Source: Pseudomonas sp. G2-4 (GTDB lineage: Bacteria; Pseudomonadota; Gammaproteobacteria; Pseudomonadales; Pseudomonadaceae). Taken from it: a stretch of DNA of 64,000 nt. Of this stretch, positions 26,178 through 35,583 are shown piece by piece. A program made the translations under genes and the position numbers. Numbering within the stretch: the stretch's first letter is position 1; the number at the start of each line of letters is the position of its first letter. The stretch covers positions 2,666,001 through 2,730,000 of the forward strand of contig NZ_CP125957.1 of the NCBI RefSeq assembly GCF_030064125.1, given 5' to 3'. The notes below the pieces were generated by a model. That model ran no database searches. It had not been told where the DNA came from and saw nothing but the letters and a program-made list of their open reading frames with translations.

Positions 26178-26960
26178 ATGACACAGACGGCCACCACGCA
26201 CCTGCTGGAGCTGGAGCATATTTCACTGTCGTTCAAAGGCGTCAAGGCGGTCACCGACATCAGCTTTCGTGTGGCCACTGGTGAGATCTGCGCCTTGATC
26301 GGCCCCAACGGTGCCGGCAAGAGTTCGTTGTTGAATGTCATCAGCGGCGTGTACCACGCCCAGGACGGGCGCATACGGTTTGACCGGCAGGAGCGGCGCA
26401 GGATGCGTGCCCACGATGTGGCCGTGCGCGGCATCGCCCGCACGTTCCAGAACATCGCGCTGTTCAAGGGCATGAGCGTGCTCGACAACGTACTCACCGG
26501 CCGCAGTCTCAAGCGACGCAGCACCTGGGTTGAACAGGTCCTGCGAATCGGCCGGGCCAGGGCCGAGGATGATGTCCAGCGCGAAGCGGCGGAGCGGGTC
26601 ATCGAGTTCCTGCACCTGCAGCCCTGGCGCGACGTGCTGGTTGGCAAATTGCCCTATGGCTTGCAGAAACGGGTGGAACTGGCCCGTGCGCTGGCGGCGG
26701 AGCCCCGGCTGTTGCTGCTGGACGAGCCCATGGCCGGGATGAATGCCGAGGAGAAGCAGCAGATGAGCCGCTTCATCGTCGACATCAATCGGGAACTGGG
26801 CACGACCGTGGTGTTGATCGAGCACGATATCGGCGTGGTCATGGGCATCAGCGATCACGTGGTGGTGCTCGATTACGGTCGCAAGATCGGCGATGGCTCG
26901 CCCGAAGAAGTACGGCAGAACCCCGAGGTCATTTCGGCTTACTTGGGCACTCGCCACTGA
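26178..26960 (+). CDS. LIV-type ABC transporter ATP-binding protein (LivG-like)
   Basis: A 260-residue ATPase with Walker A GPNGAGKSS, signature region LPYGLQKRVELARAL and Walker B LLLLDEPMAGM, ending in the LivG-type extension. GAGAGGAGG precedes the ATG. With the second ATPase (30445), two permeases and the binding protein it forms a complete branched-chain-amino-acid-type importer. Co-transcription with sfnG suggests an organosulfur or other sulfur-starvation substrate rather than leucine. Confidence 0.88.
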   Translation: MTQTATTHLLELEHISLSFKGVKAVTDISFRVATGEICALIGPNGAGKSSLLNVISGVYHAQDGRIRFDRQERRRMRAHDVAVRGIARTFQNIALFKGMSVLDNVLTGRSLKRRSTWVEQVLRIGRARAEDDVQREAAERVIEFLHLQPWRDVLVGKLPYGLQKRVELARALAAEPRLLLLDEPMAGMNAEEKQQMSRFIVDINRELGTTVVLIEHDIGVVMGISDHVVVLDYGRKIGDGSPEEVRQNPEVISAYLGTRH

Positions 26961-27027
26961 CATTGATCATTCGACGCTTTCCCGTCAGGGAAGGCAGGCA
27001 AGTTGCGCCCGCAAAACAGGAACAGGC

Positions 27028-27909
27028 ATGGAATTTTTCTTTGAAGTATTGATTGGCGGGCTGTTGGCGGGGGTGATGTACGCCTTGGTGGCCATCGGGT
27101 TCGTGCTGATCTACAAGGCCTCAGGCGTGTTCAATTTCGCCCAGGGCGCGATGGTGCTGTTCTCGGCGCTGACCTTCGTCAGCCTGCTGGAGCGCGGCGT
27201 GCCGTTCTGGCTGGCGTTCCTCATCAGCCTGGCGGCGATGGTGCTGCTTGCGGTGGCGGTGGAGCGCGTGGTGTTGCGCCCGTTGGTCAACCGTTCGCCC
27301 ATCACCCTGTTCATGGCCACCCTCGGACTCTCCTACGTCATCGAAGGCTTCGCCCAGGCGCTGTGGGGCGCCCAAGTGCATGGCCTGGAGCTGGGCATCA
27401 GCGACGAACCGCTGGAACTGGGCGGGATGTTGTTGTCGCAGTTCGACATTTTTGCCGCGCTGACGGCGGCCGGGTTGGTGTTGCTGTTGTCCTGGCTGTT
27501 CAACAAGACCCGGCTGGGGCTGGCGTTGCGGGCGGTGGCCGACGATCCACTGGCGGCGTTGGCCGTGGGCATCCGCTTGCAGCGGGTCTGGGTGGTGGTG
27601 TGGGCGGTGGCGGGGTTTGTCGGGCTGGTCGCCGGCCTGCTCTGGGGCGCGCGCCTGGGTGTGCAGTTCTCGCTCTCGCTGGTGGTGCTCAAGGCCTTGC
27701 CGGTGCTGATCATTGGCGGCTTTACCTCCATCAGCGGGGCGATTGTCGGTGGGCTGATCATCGGCGCCTCGGAAAAGCTGGCGGAGGTGTACCTCGGGCC
27801 CTTCATCGGCAGCGGCATCGAGAACTGGTTTCCCTACGTGCTGGCACTGCTGTTCCTGCTGGTGCGTCCGGCGGGGTTGTTTGGCGAACGGGCCATCGAA
27901 CGGGTCTAG
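27028..27909 (+). CDS. LIV-type ABC transporter permease (LivH-like)
   Basis: A 293-residue inner-membrane permease with about eight hydrophobic segments. The opening LIGGLLAGVMYALVAIGFVLIYKASGVFNFAQG is the classic LivH pattern, and GGFTSISGAIVGGLIIG is the cytoplasmic coupling region. It sits 67 bases after the LivG-like gene and 12 bases before the second permease. Confidence 0.9.
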   Translation: MEFFFEVLIGGLLAGVMYALVAIGFVLIYKASGVFNFAQGAMVLFSALTFVSLLERGVPFWLAFLISLAAMVLLAVAVERVVLRPLVNRSPITLFMATLGLSYVIEGFAQALWGAQVHGLELGISDEPLELGGMLLSQFDIFAALTAAGLVLLLSWLFNKTRLGLALRAVADDPLAALAVGIRLQRVWVVVWAVAGFVGLVAGLLWGARLGVQFSLSLVVLKALPVLIIGGFTSISGAIVGGLIIGASEKLAEVYLGPFIGSGIENWFPYVLALLFLLVRPAGLFGERAIERV

Positions 27910-27921
27910 GGGAGGTGCATC

Positions 27922-28989
27922 ATGTTGTATCGAGAAGCAGGCCAGTTCAGCACACGCTATGCCCAGGATCGCCGGGTCTTCGCCCTGCGCCAGGACCGTC
28001 AGGGGCTTGCCGCACTGTTGCTGTTTGCCTTCGTCGCGGTGCCTTGGCTGGGCAACGACTACTGGTTCAGTGCGATCCTGATTCCCTTCCTGGTGCTGTC
28101 CCTGGCCGGGTTGGGGCTCAACCTGCTGACTGGCTATGCCGGGCAGTTGTCCCTCGGTTCCGCGGCGTTCATGGCGGTCGGGGCCTTTGCCACCTACAAC
28201 CTTGAAGTGCGTGTCGCGGCCTTGCCGTTGTTGCTCAGCATTGCGCTGGGCGGGTTGACGGCGGCCTTGGTGGCGGTGCTGTTCGGTCTGCCGAGCCTGC
28301 GTATCAAGGGCTTCTATCTGCTGGTTTCGACCTTGGCGGCGCAGTTCTTCGTGACCTGGGCGTTGACCCGCTTCAGCTGGTTTTCCAATAACAGCGCCTC
28401 GGGCGTGATCAGCGCGCCGCGCCTGGAGGCCTTCGGGGTGAACCTGGACGCGCCCGTCGGTCGCTATCTGTTGACCCTGACGGTGGTCGTGACGCTGTTC
28501 TGGCTGGGCAAGAACCTGGTGCGCAGCGAATTGGGGCGCAACTGGATGGCGGTGCGTGACATGGACACCGCCGCCGCGATCATCGGCATTCCCTTGGCGA
28601 AAACCAAGTTGCTGGCGTTCGCCATCAGTGGGTTTTTCCTCGGTGTCGCGGGCGCGCTCTGGGCCTTCACGTACCTGGGCACGGTAGAGCCCCATGGATT
28701 CGATCTCAATCGGTCGTTCCAGATCCTGTTCATCATCATTATTGGTGGTCTCGGCAGCCTGTTGGGCAACTTCCTCGGCGCGGCCTTCATCGTCCTGTTT
28801 CCTGTCTTGCTCTCTAACCTGGTGTCGCTGCTGCCCGGCGGCCTGGTCGATGCCGGCCAGGTGGAGAACCTGCAGAAGATGATATTCGGCGCCTTGATCA
28901 TTGTGTTTCTGATCAAGGAACCAGAGGGCCTTGCGCGCCTCTGGCAGACATTTCGCGAGCGCGCGCGGCTGTGGCCGCTGCGCTACTGA
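27922..28989 (+). CDS. LIV-type ABC transporter permease (LivM-like)
   Basis: A 355-residue permease with roughly ten hydrophobic segments. LLTGYAGQLSLGSAAFMAVGAF and RDMDTAAAIIGIPLAKTKLLAFAISGFF are typical LivM motifs, and IIGGLGSLLGNFLGAAF is the ATPase-contact loop. GGGGAGGTG precedes the ATG. Part of the msuE-sfnG-ABC operon. Confidence 0.9.
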   Translation: MLYREAGQFSTRYAQDRRVFALRQDRQGLAALLLFAFVAVPWLGNDYWFSAILIPFLVLSLAGLGLNLLTGYAGQLSLGSAAFMAVGAFATYNLEVRVAALPLLLSIALGGLTAALVAVLFGLPSLRIKGFYLLVSTLAAQFFVTWALTRFSWFSNNSASGVISAPRLEAFGVNLDAPVGRYLLTLTVVVTLFWLGKNLVRSELGRNWMAVRDMDTAAAIIGIPLAKTKLLAFAISGFFLGVAGALWAFTYLGTVEPHGFDLNRSFQILFIIIIGGLGSLLGNFLGAAFIVLFPVLLSNLVSLLPGGLVDAGQVENLQKMIFGALIIVFLIKEPEGLARLWQTFRERARLWPLRY

Positions 28990-29061
28990 GCGAACCGCAC
29001 CACGCGGGTTTGCAGTTCCATTCTGTTGGCTTATCACTGGCTTCATTACAAGGAAAATCCG

Positions 29062-30387
29062 ATGTTCAAACGATCATTCGCCAGCAGCCTGGCGTTAGTG
29101 TTCAGCCTCACCGCCGCCGCCTTCACAGTCCAGGCGGACAACGAACAGTATTTCCCGCTGCAAAGCTACCGCGTCGGCCCTTATGCGGCCGGTGGGACCG
29201 GCTTTTTCGGCGGCTTCATCGACTACCTCAAATACGTCAACGCCAACGGTGGCGTGAACGGCGTCAAGCTGACCTGGAGTGAATGTGAAACCGAGTACGT
29301 GGTGGAGAAAGGGGTCGAGTGCTATGAGCGCCTGAAGAAGGGCTTGAACGGCGCGCCAGCGGCGGCCACCAACCCGCTGTCGGTGGGCATCGCCTACGCC
29401 ACGCTGGAACGCTCGACAGCGGACAAACTGCCGCTGATCACCATCAACCACGGTCGCACGGATTCCACCGACGGCAGCGTGTTTCCCTACGTCTTCCCGT
29501 TGCAGCTGAACCCTTATTCCGAGGTGTCGGCGATCATCAACTACATTGGCCAGCGGGCGGGTGGGCTGGACAAACTGAAGGGCCTGAAGATCGTCACCCT
29601 GTATCACGGCTCACCCTACGGCAAGGAAACCAATGAGGTGTTGCAGACCCTGGCGGACAAGTACGGCTTTGTGCTGACCCTGCTGGAGGTTCCGCATCCG
29701 GGCAACGAGCAGCAGTCGCAATGGCTGAATATCCGCCGGGAAAAACCCGACTGGGTGATCTTGCGCGGTTGGGGCGTGATGAACCCGGTGGCGCTGAAAA
29801 CCGCGCAGAAGGTCGGCTTCCCGGCTGACCACATCATCGGCAATATCTGGAGTAACTCCGAGGATGACGCCGCGCCGGCCGGTGCCGCGGCCAAGGGCTT
29901 CATCGCGATCACCACGCACCCGTCGGGCACCGATTTCCCGGTGTTGCAGGGCATCAAGCAGCAAGTGGTCGATGCCGGCAAGGGCGACCTGGCCGACCCC
30001 AAGCGTTTCGGCACCGTGTACTACAACCTCGGTGTGGTCAACGGCATCCTCAACGTCGAAGCCGTGCGCATTGCCCAGCAGAAATTCGGCAAGCAACCGC
30101 TGACCGGCGAGCAGGTGCGCTGGGGCTTCGAAAACCTCAAGCTCGACGACGCCAGACTCAAGGAACTGGGGGCGTTGGGGCTGGTGCAGCCGTTGCAGTT
30201 GTCTTGCTCGGACCATGAAGGCGGTGGCGCGGTGCGCTTCCAGCAATGGGACGGTACTCAGTGGAAGTTGATCAGTGACTGGGTCCAGGCCGACCGCGCC
30301 TTGTTGCGGCCGATCATCGAAGCTTCTTCGCATCAGTACGCCCGGGAAAAAGGCATTACCCCGCGCGATTGCAGCAAGGAATCCTGA
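29062..30387 (+). CDS. LIV-type ABC transporter periplasmic substrate-binding protein
   Basis: A 441-residue type I periplasmic binding protein with signal peptide FKRSFASSLALVFSLTAAAFTVQA. The mature start DNEQYFPLQSYRVGPYAAGG and the ECETEYVVEKGVECYERLK segment match binding proteins of the long (about 420-residue) LIV subfamily often linked to aromatic or unusual acid uptake, not LivJ/LivK. AAGGAAAATCCG precedes the ATG at 29062. Ligand unknown; context suggests an organosulfur compound. Confidence 0.87.
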   Translation: MFKRSFASSLALVFSLTAAAFTVQADNEQYFPLQSYRVGPYAAGGTGFFGGFIDYLKYVNANGGVNGVKLTWSECETEYVVEKGVECYERLKKGLNGAPAAATNPLSVGIAYATLERSTADKLPLITINHGRTDSTDGSVFPYVFPLQLNPYSEVSAIINYIGQRAGGLDKLKGLKIVTLYHGSPYGKETNEVLQTLADKYGFVLTLLEVPHPGNEQQSQWLNIRREKPDWVILRGWGVMNPVALKTAQKVGFPADHIIGNIWSNSEDDAAPAGAAAKGFIAITTHPSGTDFPVLQGIKQQVVDAGKGDLADPKRFGTVYYNLGVVNGILNVEAVRIAQQKFGKQPLTGEQVRWGFENLKLDDARLKELGALGLVQPLQLSCSDHEGGGAVRFQQWDGTQWKLISDWVQADRALLRPIIEASSHQYAREKGITPRDCSKES

Positions 30388-30444
30388 GGCATCGCGGCGA
30401 CCCGGGCGCTGGCGTCCGGTCGCTACCCGAAGAGGCGAAACCGC

Positions 30445-31239
30445 ATGACGACGAACGCACCGATCCTGCAGATCGACGATATTGAAGTGCTCTACGAACA
30501 GACCATCCTGGCCGTGCGCAGCGTGTCGCTGAACGTCGCCAAAGGGCAGGTCGTGGTGCTGCTGGGCGCCAATGGCGCGGGTAAAAGCACCACCTTGAAG
30601 GCGGTCTCCAATCTGGTGCGCGCCGAACGGGGCGAGGTGGTGCGGGGGCGGATCGTCTATCAGGGACAGGAAGTGACCCACAGTGCCCCTCACACCTTGG
30701 CGGCCAATGGCCTGGTGCAAGTGCTGGAAGGTCGGCATTGCTTTGCCCAGTTGACCGTGGAGGAAAACCTCTTGGCGGGCGCGCTGGCGCGGCGGGTTCC
30801 GCGCCGCCAGCTCCTGGCCAGCCTGGAGCGGGTGTATGGGCATTTTCCGCGCCTGAAACTGCGGCGTAAAAGCCTGGCCGGCTACACCTCGGGCGGCGAG
30901 CAACAGATGATCGCGATAGGCCGCGCGCTGATGGCCGAACCGCAGTTGGTCTTGCTGGACGAGCCGTCGATGGGGCTGGCGCCGCAGATCGTCGAGGAAA
31001 TCTTTGAAATCATCCGCCAGCTCAATCAACGCGATGGCGTCAGTTTTCTGATCGCCGAACAGAACATCAACATCGCGCTGCGGTACGCCCACCATGGCTA
31101 CGTGTTGGAAAGCGGCCGTGTGGTCAGCGAAGGCAGCGCCGAACAACTGGCGGCCCGCGACGATATCCAGGATTTTTATTTGGGCGCGCAAGCGAGAGGG
31201 CAGGAAGCTGCCGGGATTGAAGAGCAGCGCTCCCCATAA
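30445..31239 (+). CDS. LIV-type ABC transporter ATP-binding protein (LivF-like)
   Basis: A 264-residue ATPase with Walker A GANGAGKST, signature YTSGGEQQM and Walker B LVLLDEPSMGLAP. It is the second cassette of the importer and the last gene of the operon. GAGG lies 9 bases before the ATG. A REPIN follows 24 bases after the stop. Confidence 0.9.
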   Translation: MTTNAPILQIDDIEVLYEQTILAVRSVSLNVAKGQVVVLLGANGAGKSTTLKAVSNLVRAERGEVVRGRIVYQGQEVTHSAPHTLAANGLVQVLEGRHCFAQLTVEENLLAGALARRVPRRQLLASLERVYGHFPRLKLRRKSLAGYTSGGEQQMIAIGRALMAEPQLVLLDEPSMGLAPQIVEEIFEIIRQLNQRDGVSFLIAEQNINIALRYAHHGYVLESGRVVSEGSAEQLAARDDIQDFYLGAQARGQEAAGIEEQRSP

Positions 31240-31263
31240 ACGAGCACACCGCCGAGTTGCTGT

Positions 31264-31394
31264 TGTGGCGAGGGAGCTTGCTCCCGTTGGGCTGCGCAGC
31301 AGCGCCAAACCAGCGACTGTGGTGTGCCAGGTTGATCGTATTCAGATTCATTGGGGGCGCTTCGCACCCCAGCGGGAGCAAGCTCCCTCGCCAC
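31264..31394. repeat. REPIN, GTGGCGAGGGAGC family
   Basis: Inverted REP pair between the convergent LivF-like gene and sfnR, where it may protect the 3' ends of both transcripts. Confidence 0.9.
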
Positions 31395-31403
31395 GGGGGG
31401 AAC

Positions 31404-32507
31404 TCAGGTAGATAGGTTGATCACCCTACCATCCTGTGTGCTCAACGTTGAACGACGTTTGTTGACCACCAGCTCACCAAACCTGATCAGCAATGTACGG
31501 GTGACGTTACGGCTCAGGCCCAGCAAGCTGGCCGTGTGCACCTGATTGCAATTGGCGTAGCGGTAGGCAGCACGCAACAGCGCTGCTTCGACCTGCTCAT
31601 GGAGGTTGCCGTGCTCCTGCTCGAGCAGTTTCTCGAAGGCCTTTTGCAACAATGCCTCTGCGTTTTGTGGGACGCATTCCTGCGGGTTGTCCTGCCGCTC
31701 GATGCGAAAGTTCGACAGGTGCAGGTCCTGCACACCTATCACGTTGTTGCGGCAAATCAACAGCGTGTGATGGATGACGTTTTCCAACTCGCGGATATTC
31801 CCCGGCCAGGAATAATCGAGCAATTTGCGCTGCGCCTGGGCGTCCAGCGTGACCTCGCCGTGACCCAGCCGACGGCTGTACTCGGCAATGAAGTGGCGTA
31901 TCAACGGCAAGATGTCGCCAGGGCGTTCACGCAGGGGCTTGAGCACCAGGCTGACCACGTTCAGGCGGTAATACAGGTCTTCGCGAAAGTGCCCGGCGTT
32001 GATGGCTTTTTCCAGCTGCACGTTGGTGGCCGCCAGTACCCGCACATTGATCTTGATGCTCTTGCGCGAGCCCAGGCGGACCACTTCGCGTTCCTGTAGC
32101 ACCCGCAGCAGCTTGACCTGGATCGGCAGCGGCAAGTCGCCAATTTCATCGAGGAACAGGGTGCCGCCGTCGGCCTCTTCGAACCAACCGGCCTTGGCCG
32201 TCAACGCACCGGTAAAGGCGCCTTTTTCATGGCCGAACAGCTCGGCCTCCACCAGCGTCTCGGAAAACGCCCCGCAGTTGACCGCCACAAACGGCTTGTC
32301 GCGACGAGCACTGAGGTTGTGTACATGGCGAGCCACCAGTTCTTTGCCGGTACCGGTCTGGCCGATGATCAACACACTGGCGTCACTGGGCGCCACTTGC
32401 TGCAAATGGGCCAGCAGCGCCTGTGAGGTTGGGTCTGCGAAGACTTGGGCGGTGGCCCGAATCGAGGTGGCCAGGCCGGGAGAGGGGGGAAGCGTGAGAA
32501 GCTGCAT
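31404..32507 (-). CDS. sfnR: sigma-54-dependent activator SfnR
   Basis: A 367-residue enhancer-binding protein lacking a receiver or sensory N-terminal domain, as in SfnR of P. putida. AAA+ motifs: Walker [15 protein letters not shown] loop for sigma-54 contact, Walker [14 protein letters not shown], sensor region [11 protein letters not shown]. The C-terminal HTH reads [17 protein letters not shown]. Without a sensing domain, activity is probably set by its own expression (CysB-dependent in P. putida). Likely targets are the two -24/-12 promoters at 22992 and 23237. Confidence 0.9.
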   Translation of the reverse strand: MQLLTLPPSPGLATSIRATAQVFADPTSQALLAHLQQVAPSDASVLIIGQTGTGKELVARHVHNLSARRDKPFVAVNCGAFSETLVEAELFGHEKGAFTGALTAKAGWFEEADGGTLFLDEIGDLPLPIQVKLLRVLQEREVVRLGSRKSIKINVRVLAATNVQLEKAINAGHFREDLYYRLNVVSLVLKPLRERPGDILPLIRHFIAEYSRRLGHGEVTLDAQAQRKLLDYSWPGNIRELENVIHHTLLICRNNVIGVQDLHLSNFRIERQDNPQECVPQNAEALLQKAFEKLLEQEHGNLHEQVEAALLRAAYRYANCNQVHTASLLGLSRNVTRTLLIRFGELVVNKRRSTLSTQDGRVINLST

Positions 32508-32828
32508 GACGGTGGCCCGTTAATGAATTGCAATGACTGAGGGAGGTGAGTGCCAACGCGCCTTGATGGCGGCGCAGCGCGAGCCAATTAGCCTAAGACT
32601 TAATCTAAATGATCTAAAAAATATAAAACAAATAACGATTAGTTATTTGCTTAGGGCCTTGCGAGCATTCCTACCGGGCTCCGCTTGGGAAAACGTGCGA
32701 CCTCACTCCCTATGAGCCGAGCGTAGATCTAGAAGAGCTGGTAAAAAACTTTATTGACTAAAAATAAATACCGGGTAATTATTTCCCTGCATCTGCTTTC
32801 ACGCAGAGTCATTTTCAGGGGCAACCCG
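32508..32828. other. AT-rich intergenic region between sfnR and the NylB-like gene
   Basis: 321 bases with no convincing gene. It contains the promoters of two divergent genes and a perfect 8-bp inverted repeat CAAATAAC/GTTATTTG with a 5-base loop (32629-32649), a candidate operator. The stretch 32590-32650 is strikingly AT-rich against the high-G+C background. Confidence 0.5.
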
Positions 32829-34091
32829 ATGAGTCAGAACACCCTGCCTTCGTTGGCCAGTCTTTACGTCGAGGCGATTGAATCGTCATCCGACCCACGC
32901 ATCGCACCATCGCTTATGCAAGGCTTTCCGGCCGAACCACAACGCCGCGTCACTTGGCACAACTGGATGCGACCACCGTTCAATCAATGGGGGTTCCGCA
33001 ACCTGGCGCGCCTGCGTCCCTCCATTGATGTGCAGGCGGGGACCGGAGCAGTCAACGCGTTCAAACAGGCCCCTCGACCGCTGGATGAGCTGCACTTCGA
33101 CAGTGAGTCAGGTTTGAGCATCAGCGTTATCGAGCACCTGATCGCCAGTCAGACCGACGCTTTCCTGGTGCTGCAGGGCGACACGGTGCTGTTTGAACAG
33201 TACTTCAACGGCCAGCGGCCCCAGGACCGGCACGTGATGTTTTCGGTGACCAAGTCGCTGATCGGCACCCTCGGCGAACAGCTGGTCAGTGAGGGCGTGC
33301 TGGATCCAGCGTTACCCGCCGTTCATTACGTGCCGGAATTGGCGGGCAGCGCATTTGCAGACGCCAGCGTACGACAGCTGTTCGACATGGCCGTGGGCAT
33401 CGACTACAGCGAGGTCTATGAGGATCCGAACTCCGAGAGCTCCCAGTACGGCTACGCCTGTGGTTTCCAGCCGGCACCGGCGCAATACGCCCAGTTCGAA
33501 TCCCTGTACCAATACCTGCCATCTCTCAGGAAACGTGGCAGCCACGGTGGCTTTTTCCATTATGTGACCGCTACCACCGAAGCATTGGCCTGGGTCATGG
33601 AGCGTGCTGGCGGCAAGGCTTGTCACGAGTTGCTGCAAGATATCTGGAGTCAGCTGGGCTGTGAGCGCGACGGCTACTTCATGGCCGACCCTTGGGGGCG
33701 CAGCGTTGCCGGTGCCGGTTTCAGTGCCACCTTGCGAGACATGGCGCGTTTCGGTCGCCTGCTGGCCAACGATGGCCGCCTGGATGGGCGGCAGCTGCTA
33801 TCGAGCGAGACGATCGCCCGGATCGCCGCCGGTTCGGACCCGGCGATCTACGCCACATGCGCCGATTTCTCGGCATGGACCCCCGGCGCGTCCTACCGCA
33901 GCCAGTGGTACCTGTTCAATGACCATTCCCAGGCGCTGATGGCCGGCGGCATTCACGGCCAATACCTGTTCGTCGACAAGCCCTCAGGCGTGGTGATCGT
34001 CAAACAGTCGTCCCTGAACGAAGCCGTCAGCCCGTTCGACGGGGACAGCGTGCGCATGCTGCGTGCCATCGCGGCGGACCTTGCCCGCTGA
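32829..34091 (+). CDS. NylB-like serine hydrolase (beta-lactamase / 6-aminohexanoate-dimer hydrolase family)
   Basis: A 420-residue class C beta-lactamase-fold hydrolase. FSVTKSLIG gives the catalytic SxxK (Ser139, Lys142). The general layout, including MFSVTKS and a late GGIHGQYLFVDKPSGVVIVKQS, resembles 6-aminohexanoate-dimer hydrolase and carboxylesterases. No signal peptide is visible, so the enzyme is probably cytoplasmic. ATG at 32829 has a GGGG-rich ribosome site. Neighbours (porin, polyamine-type binding protein, GABA-type permease) suggest hydrolysis of an amide or ester that yields an amino acid or amine. Confidence 0.8.
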   Translation: MSQNTLPSLASLYVEAIESSSDPRIAPSLMQGFPAEPQRRVTWHNWMRPPFNQWGFRNLARLRPSIDVQAGTGAVNAFKQAPRPLDELHFDSESGLSISVIEHLIASQTDAFLVLQGDTVLFEQYFNGQRPQDRHVMFSVTKSLIGTLGEQLVSEGVLDPALPAVHYVPELAGSAFADASVRQLFDMAVGIDYSEVYEDPNSESSQYGYACGFQPAPAQYAQFESLYQYLPSLRKRGSHGGFFHYVTATTEALAWVMERAGGKACHELLQDIWSQLGCERDGYFMADPWGRSVAGAGFSATLRDMARFGRLLANDGRLDGRQLLSSETIARIAAGSDPAIYATCADFSAWTPGASYRSQWYLFNDHSQALMAGGIHGQYLFVDKPSGVVIVKQSSLNEAVSPFDGDSVRMLRAIAADLAR

Positions 34092-34209
34092 CGTAGCCCG
34101 ATAAAACAAGAAATTTGCGTTCCGTTCACCTGGCCCCGGCCAGGTGTTGGCGACGCTCTGCGCCGCCATTCACTGCCCTGTAACAACAATAATCACACAG
34201 GAGCTTCAT

Positions 34210-35544
34210 ATGGTTTGCATGACACGTTGGTCGCGAACGCTCTTAGCGTTCGGCTTACCCCTGACCGCCCAAGCTGCGTTGGCGGGCTATACCTTCGAAG
34301 ACGGTGCCCTCAAGGGGGAGGTCAATCTCACGGCCGGTGCGGCGACCGTCTTCACGCGCAACGTCAATTTCGGCGCCGGCCGGGTTGATCTGCGCAGTCG
34401 CGGCAATGACGGGACGAAAATCGACTGGCAGGAGTTCTACATCAAGCCCGGTGTCACCCTGGACTACGCCTTGCAACCGGACTTCAGCCTGTTGGCCGGC
34501 GGTTCGTTCGTGGCGGCGACCACCGTGGGCGATGGCGATGCCGGCGGCTTCACGCGCAGTTCTGACGGTGACGTGGCGGTCGAGGAGCTCTACGGTGGGT
34601 TCCGGGCCGGGGAGTGGAAATTCACGGCCGGCCGCCAGAACTACATGATCGGCACCGGCTTCATCGTCATGGACGGCAACCTTGATCAGTTCGACGACGG
34701 TGCCTACTGGCTCGCGCCCAGAACCGCCTTCAAGGACACGGCCATCCTGGCCTGGGATCATGGCGCGCTGAAGACCCAGGCCTTCACCTTGCGTACCGAC
34801 GATGACTTGGGCGACTTCCGGATGACCGGTGTCAACCTGGACTACAACCTCGATGACCAGGTGACGCTGGGCGCCATGGCGATGAAGGTTGATTCCCTTG
34901 CGCCCAAGGGCACTACGCCGTTAAGCCGGGACGGGATGCAGGTGTATAACCTCCGGGCGCTCAACGCCAAGGTGCCGGGCGTGCCGGCACTGACGCTGAA
35001 CGCTGAATATGCTTTGCAGCGGGGCAGTGGCGCTGGGGTCGATTACGACGCCAAGGCCTGGTATGGCCAGGCGGACTATGCCTTCGATACCTTGCCGCTG
35101 ACGCCGATTCTCGGCTATCGCTACGCCAGCTTTTCCGGCGATGACGACCTCACCGATAACCGACAGCAATCCTGGGACCCCCTCAGCAAAGGATTTATCG
35201 ATTGGGGCACCTGGCTGGTGGGTGACGTCGTTGGCAACTACCTGTTGTTCAACAGCAACGAAAACGTCCAGCAGTTCTCCCTCAAGACCCATCTCAACGA
35301 AACCCTCACGCTCGGCGCGATTCACTATCAGTTCTGGCTGGACGAAAAAAACTACATGGGCGCAGCCGTCAGTGACCGACGTTTTGCCGATGAGAGCGTA
35401 ATCTTCCTCGACTGGGCTGCTTCGAAGTCGTTGAGCACCTCGCTGTCCTACAACTGGGTCAAGCCCATGGCCGCGGCCAAGCAGATCTTTGGTAACGATC
35501 AGAAATTCAGCGCGCTGGAACTCTACCTCACCTACCGCTATTAA
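34210..35544 (+). CDS. outer-membrane porin-like beta-barrel protein
   Basis: A 444-residue protein with signal peptide ending QAALA and a mature chain of alternating amphipathic strands closing in the C-terminal aromatic SALELYLTYRY, typical of outer-membrane barrels. It resembles alginate-export/OprD-like porins only broadly. Catalogued here as substrate-entry channel for the cluster 32829-39126. GGAG lies 6 bases before the ATG at 34210. Confidence 0.75.
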   Translation: MVCMTRWSRTLLAFGLPLTAQAALAGYTFEDGALKGEVNLTAGAATVFTRNVNFGAGRVDLRSRGNDGTKIDWQEFYIKPGVTLDYALQPDFSLLAGGSFVAATTVGDGDAGGFTRSSDGDVAVEELYGGFRAGEWKFTAGRQNYMIGTGFIVMDGNLDQFDDGAYWLAPRTAFKDTAILAWDHGALKTQAFTLRTDDDLGDFRMTGVNLDYNLDDQVTLGAMAMKVDSLAPKGTTPLSRDGMQVYNLRALNAKVPGVPALTLNAEYALQRGSGAGVDYDAKAWYGQADYAFDTLPLTPILGYRYASFSGDDDLTDNRQQSWDPLSKGFIDWGTWLVGDVVGNYLLFNSNENVQQFSLKTHLNETLTLGAIHYQFWLDEKNYMGAAVSDRRFADESVIFLDWAASKSLSTSLSYNWVKPMAAAKQIFGNDQKFSALELYLTYRY

Positions 35545-35583
35545 GTGCCGCGAGCCTTCGCGGCCGCGCTGGAGTTTTTCATC

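Noticed and set aside
27121..29046. 641-codon minus-strand open frame opposite the two permease genes
   Set aside because: Q/H/R-rich antisense frame typical of high-G+C DNA; both permeases on the other strand are well supported.
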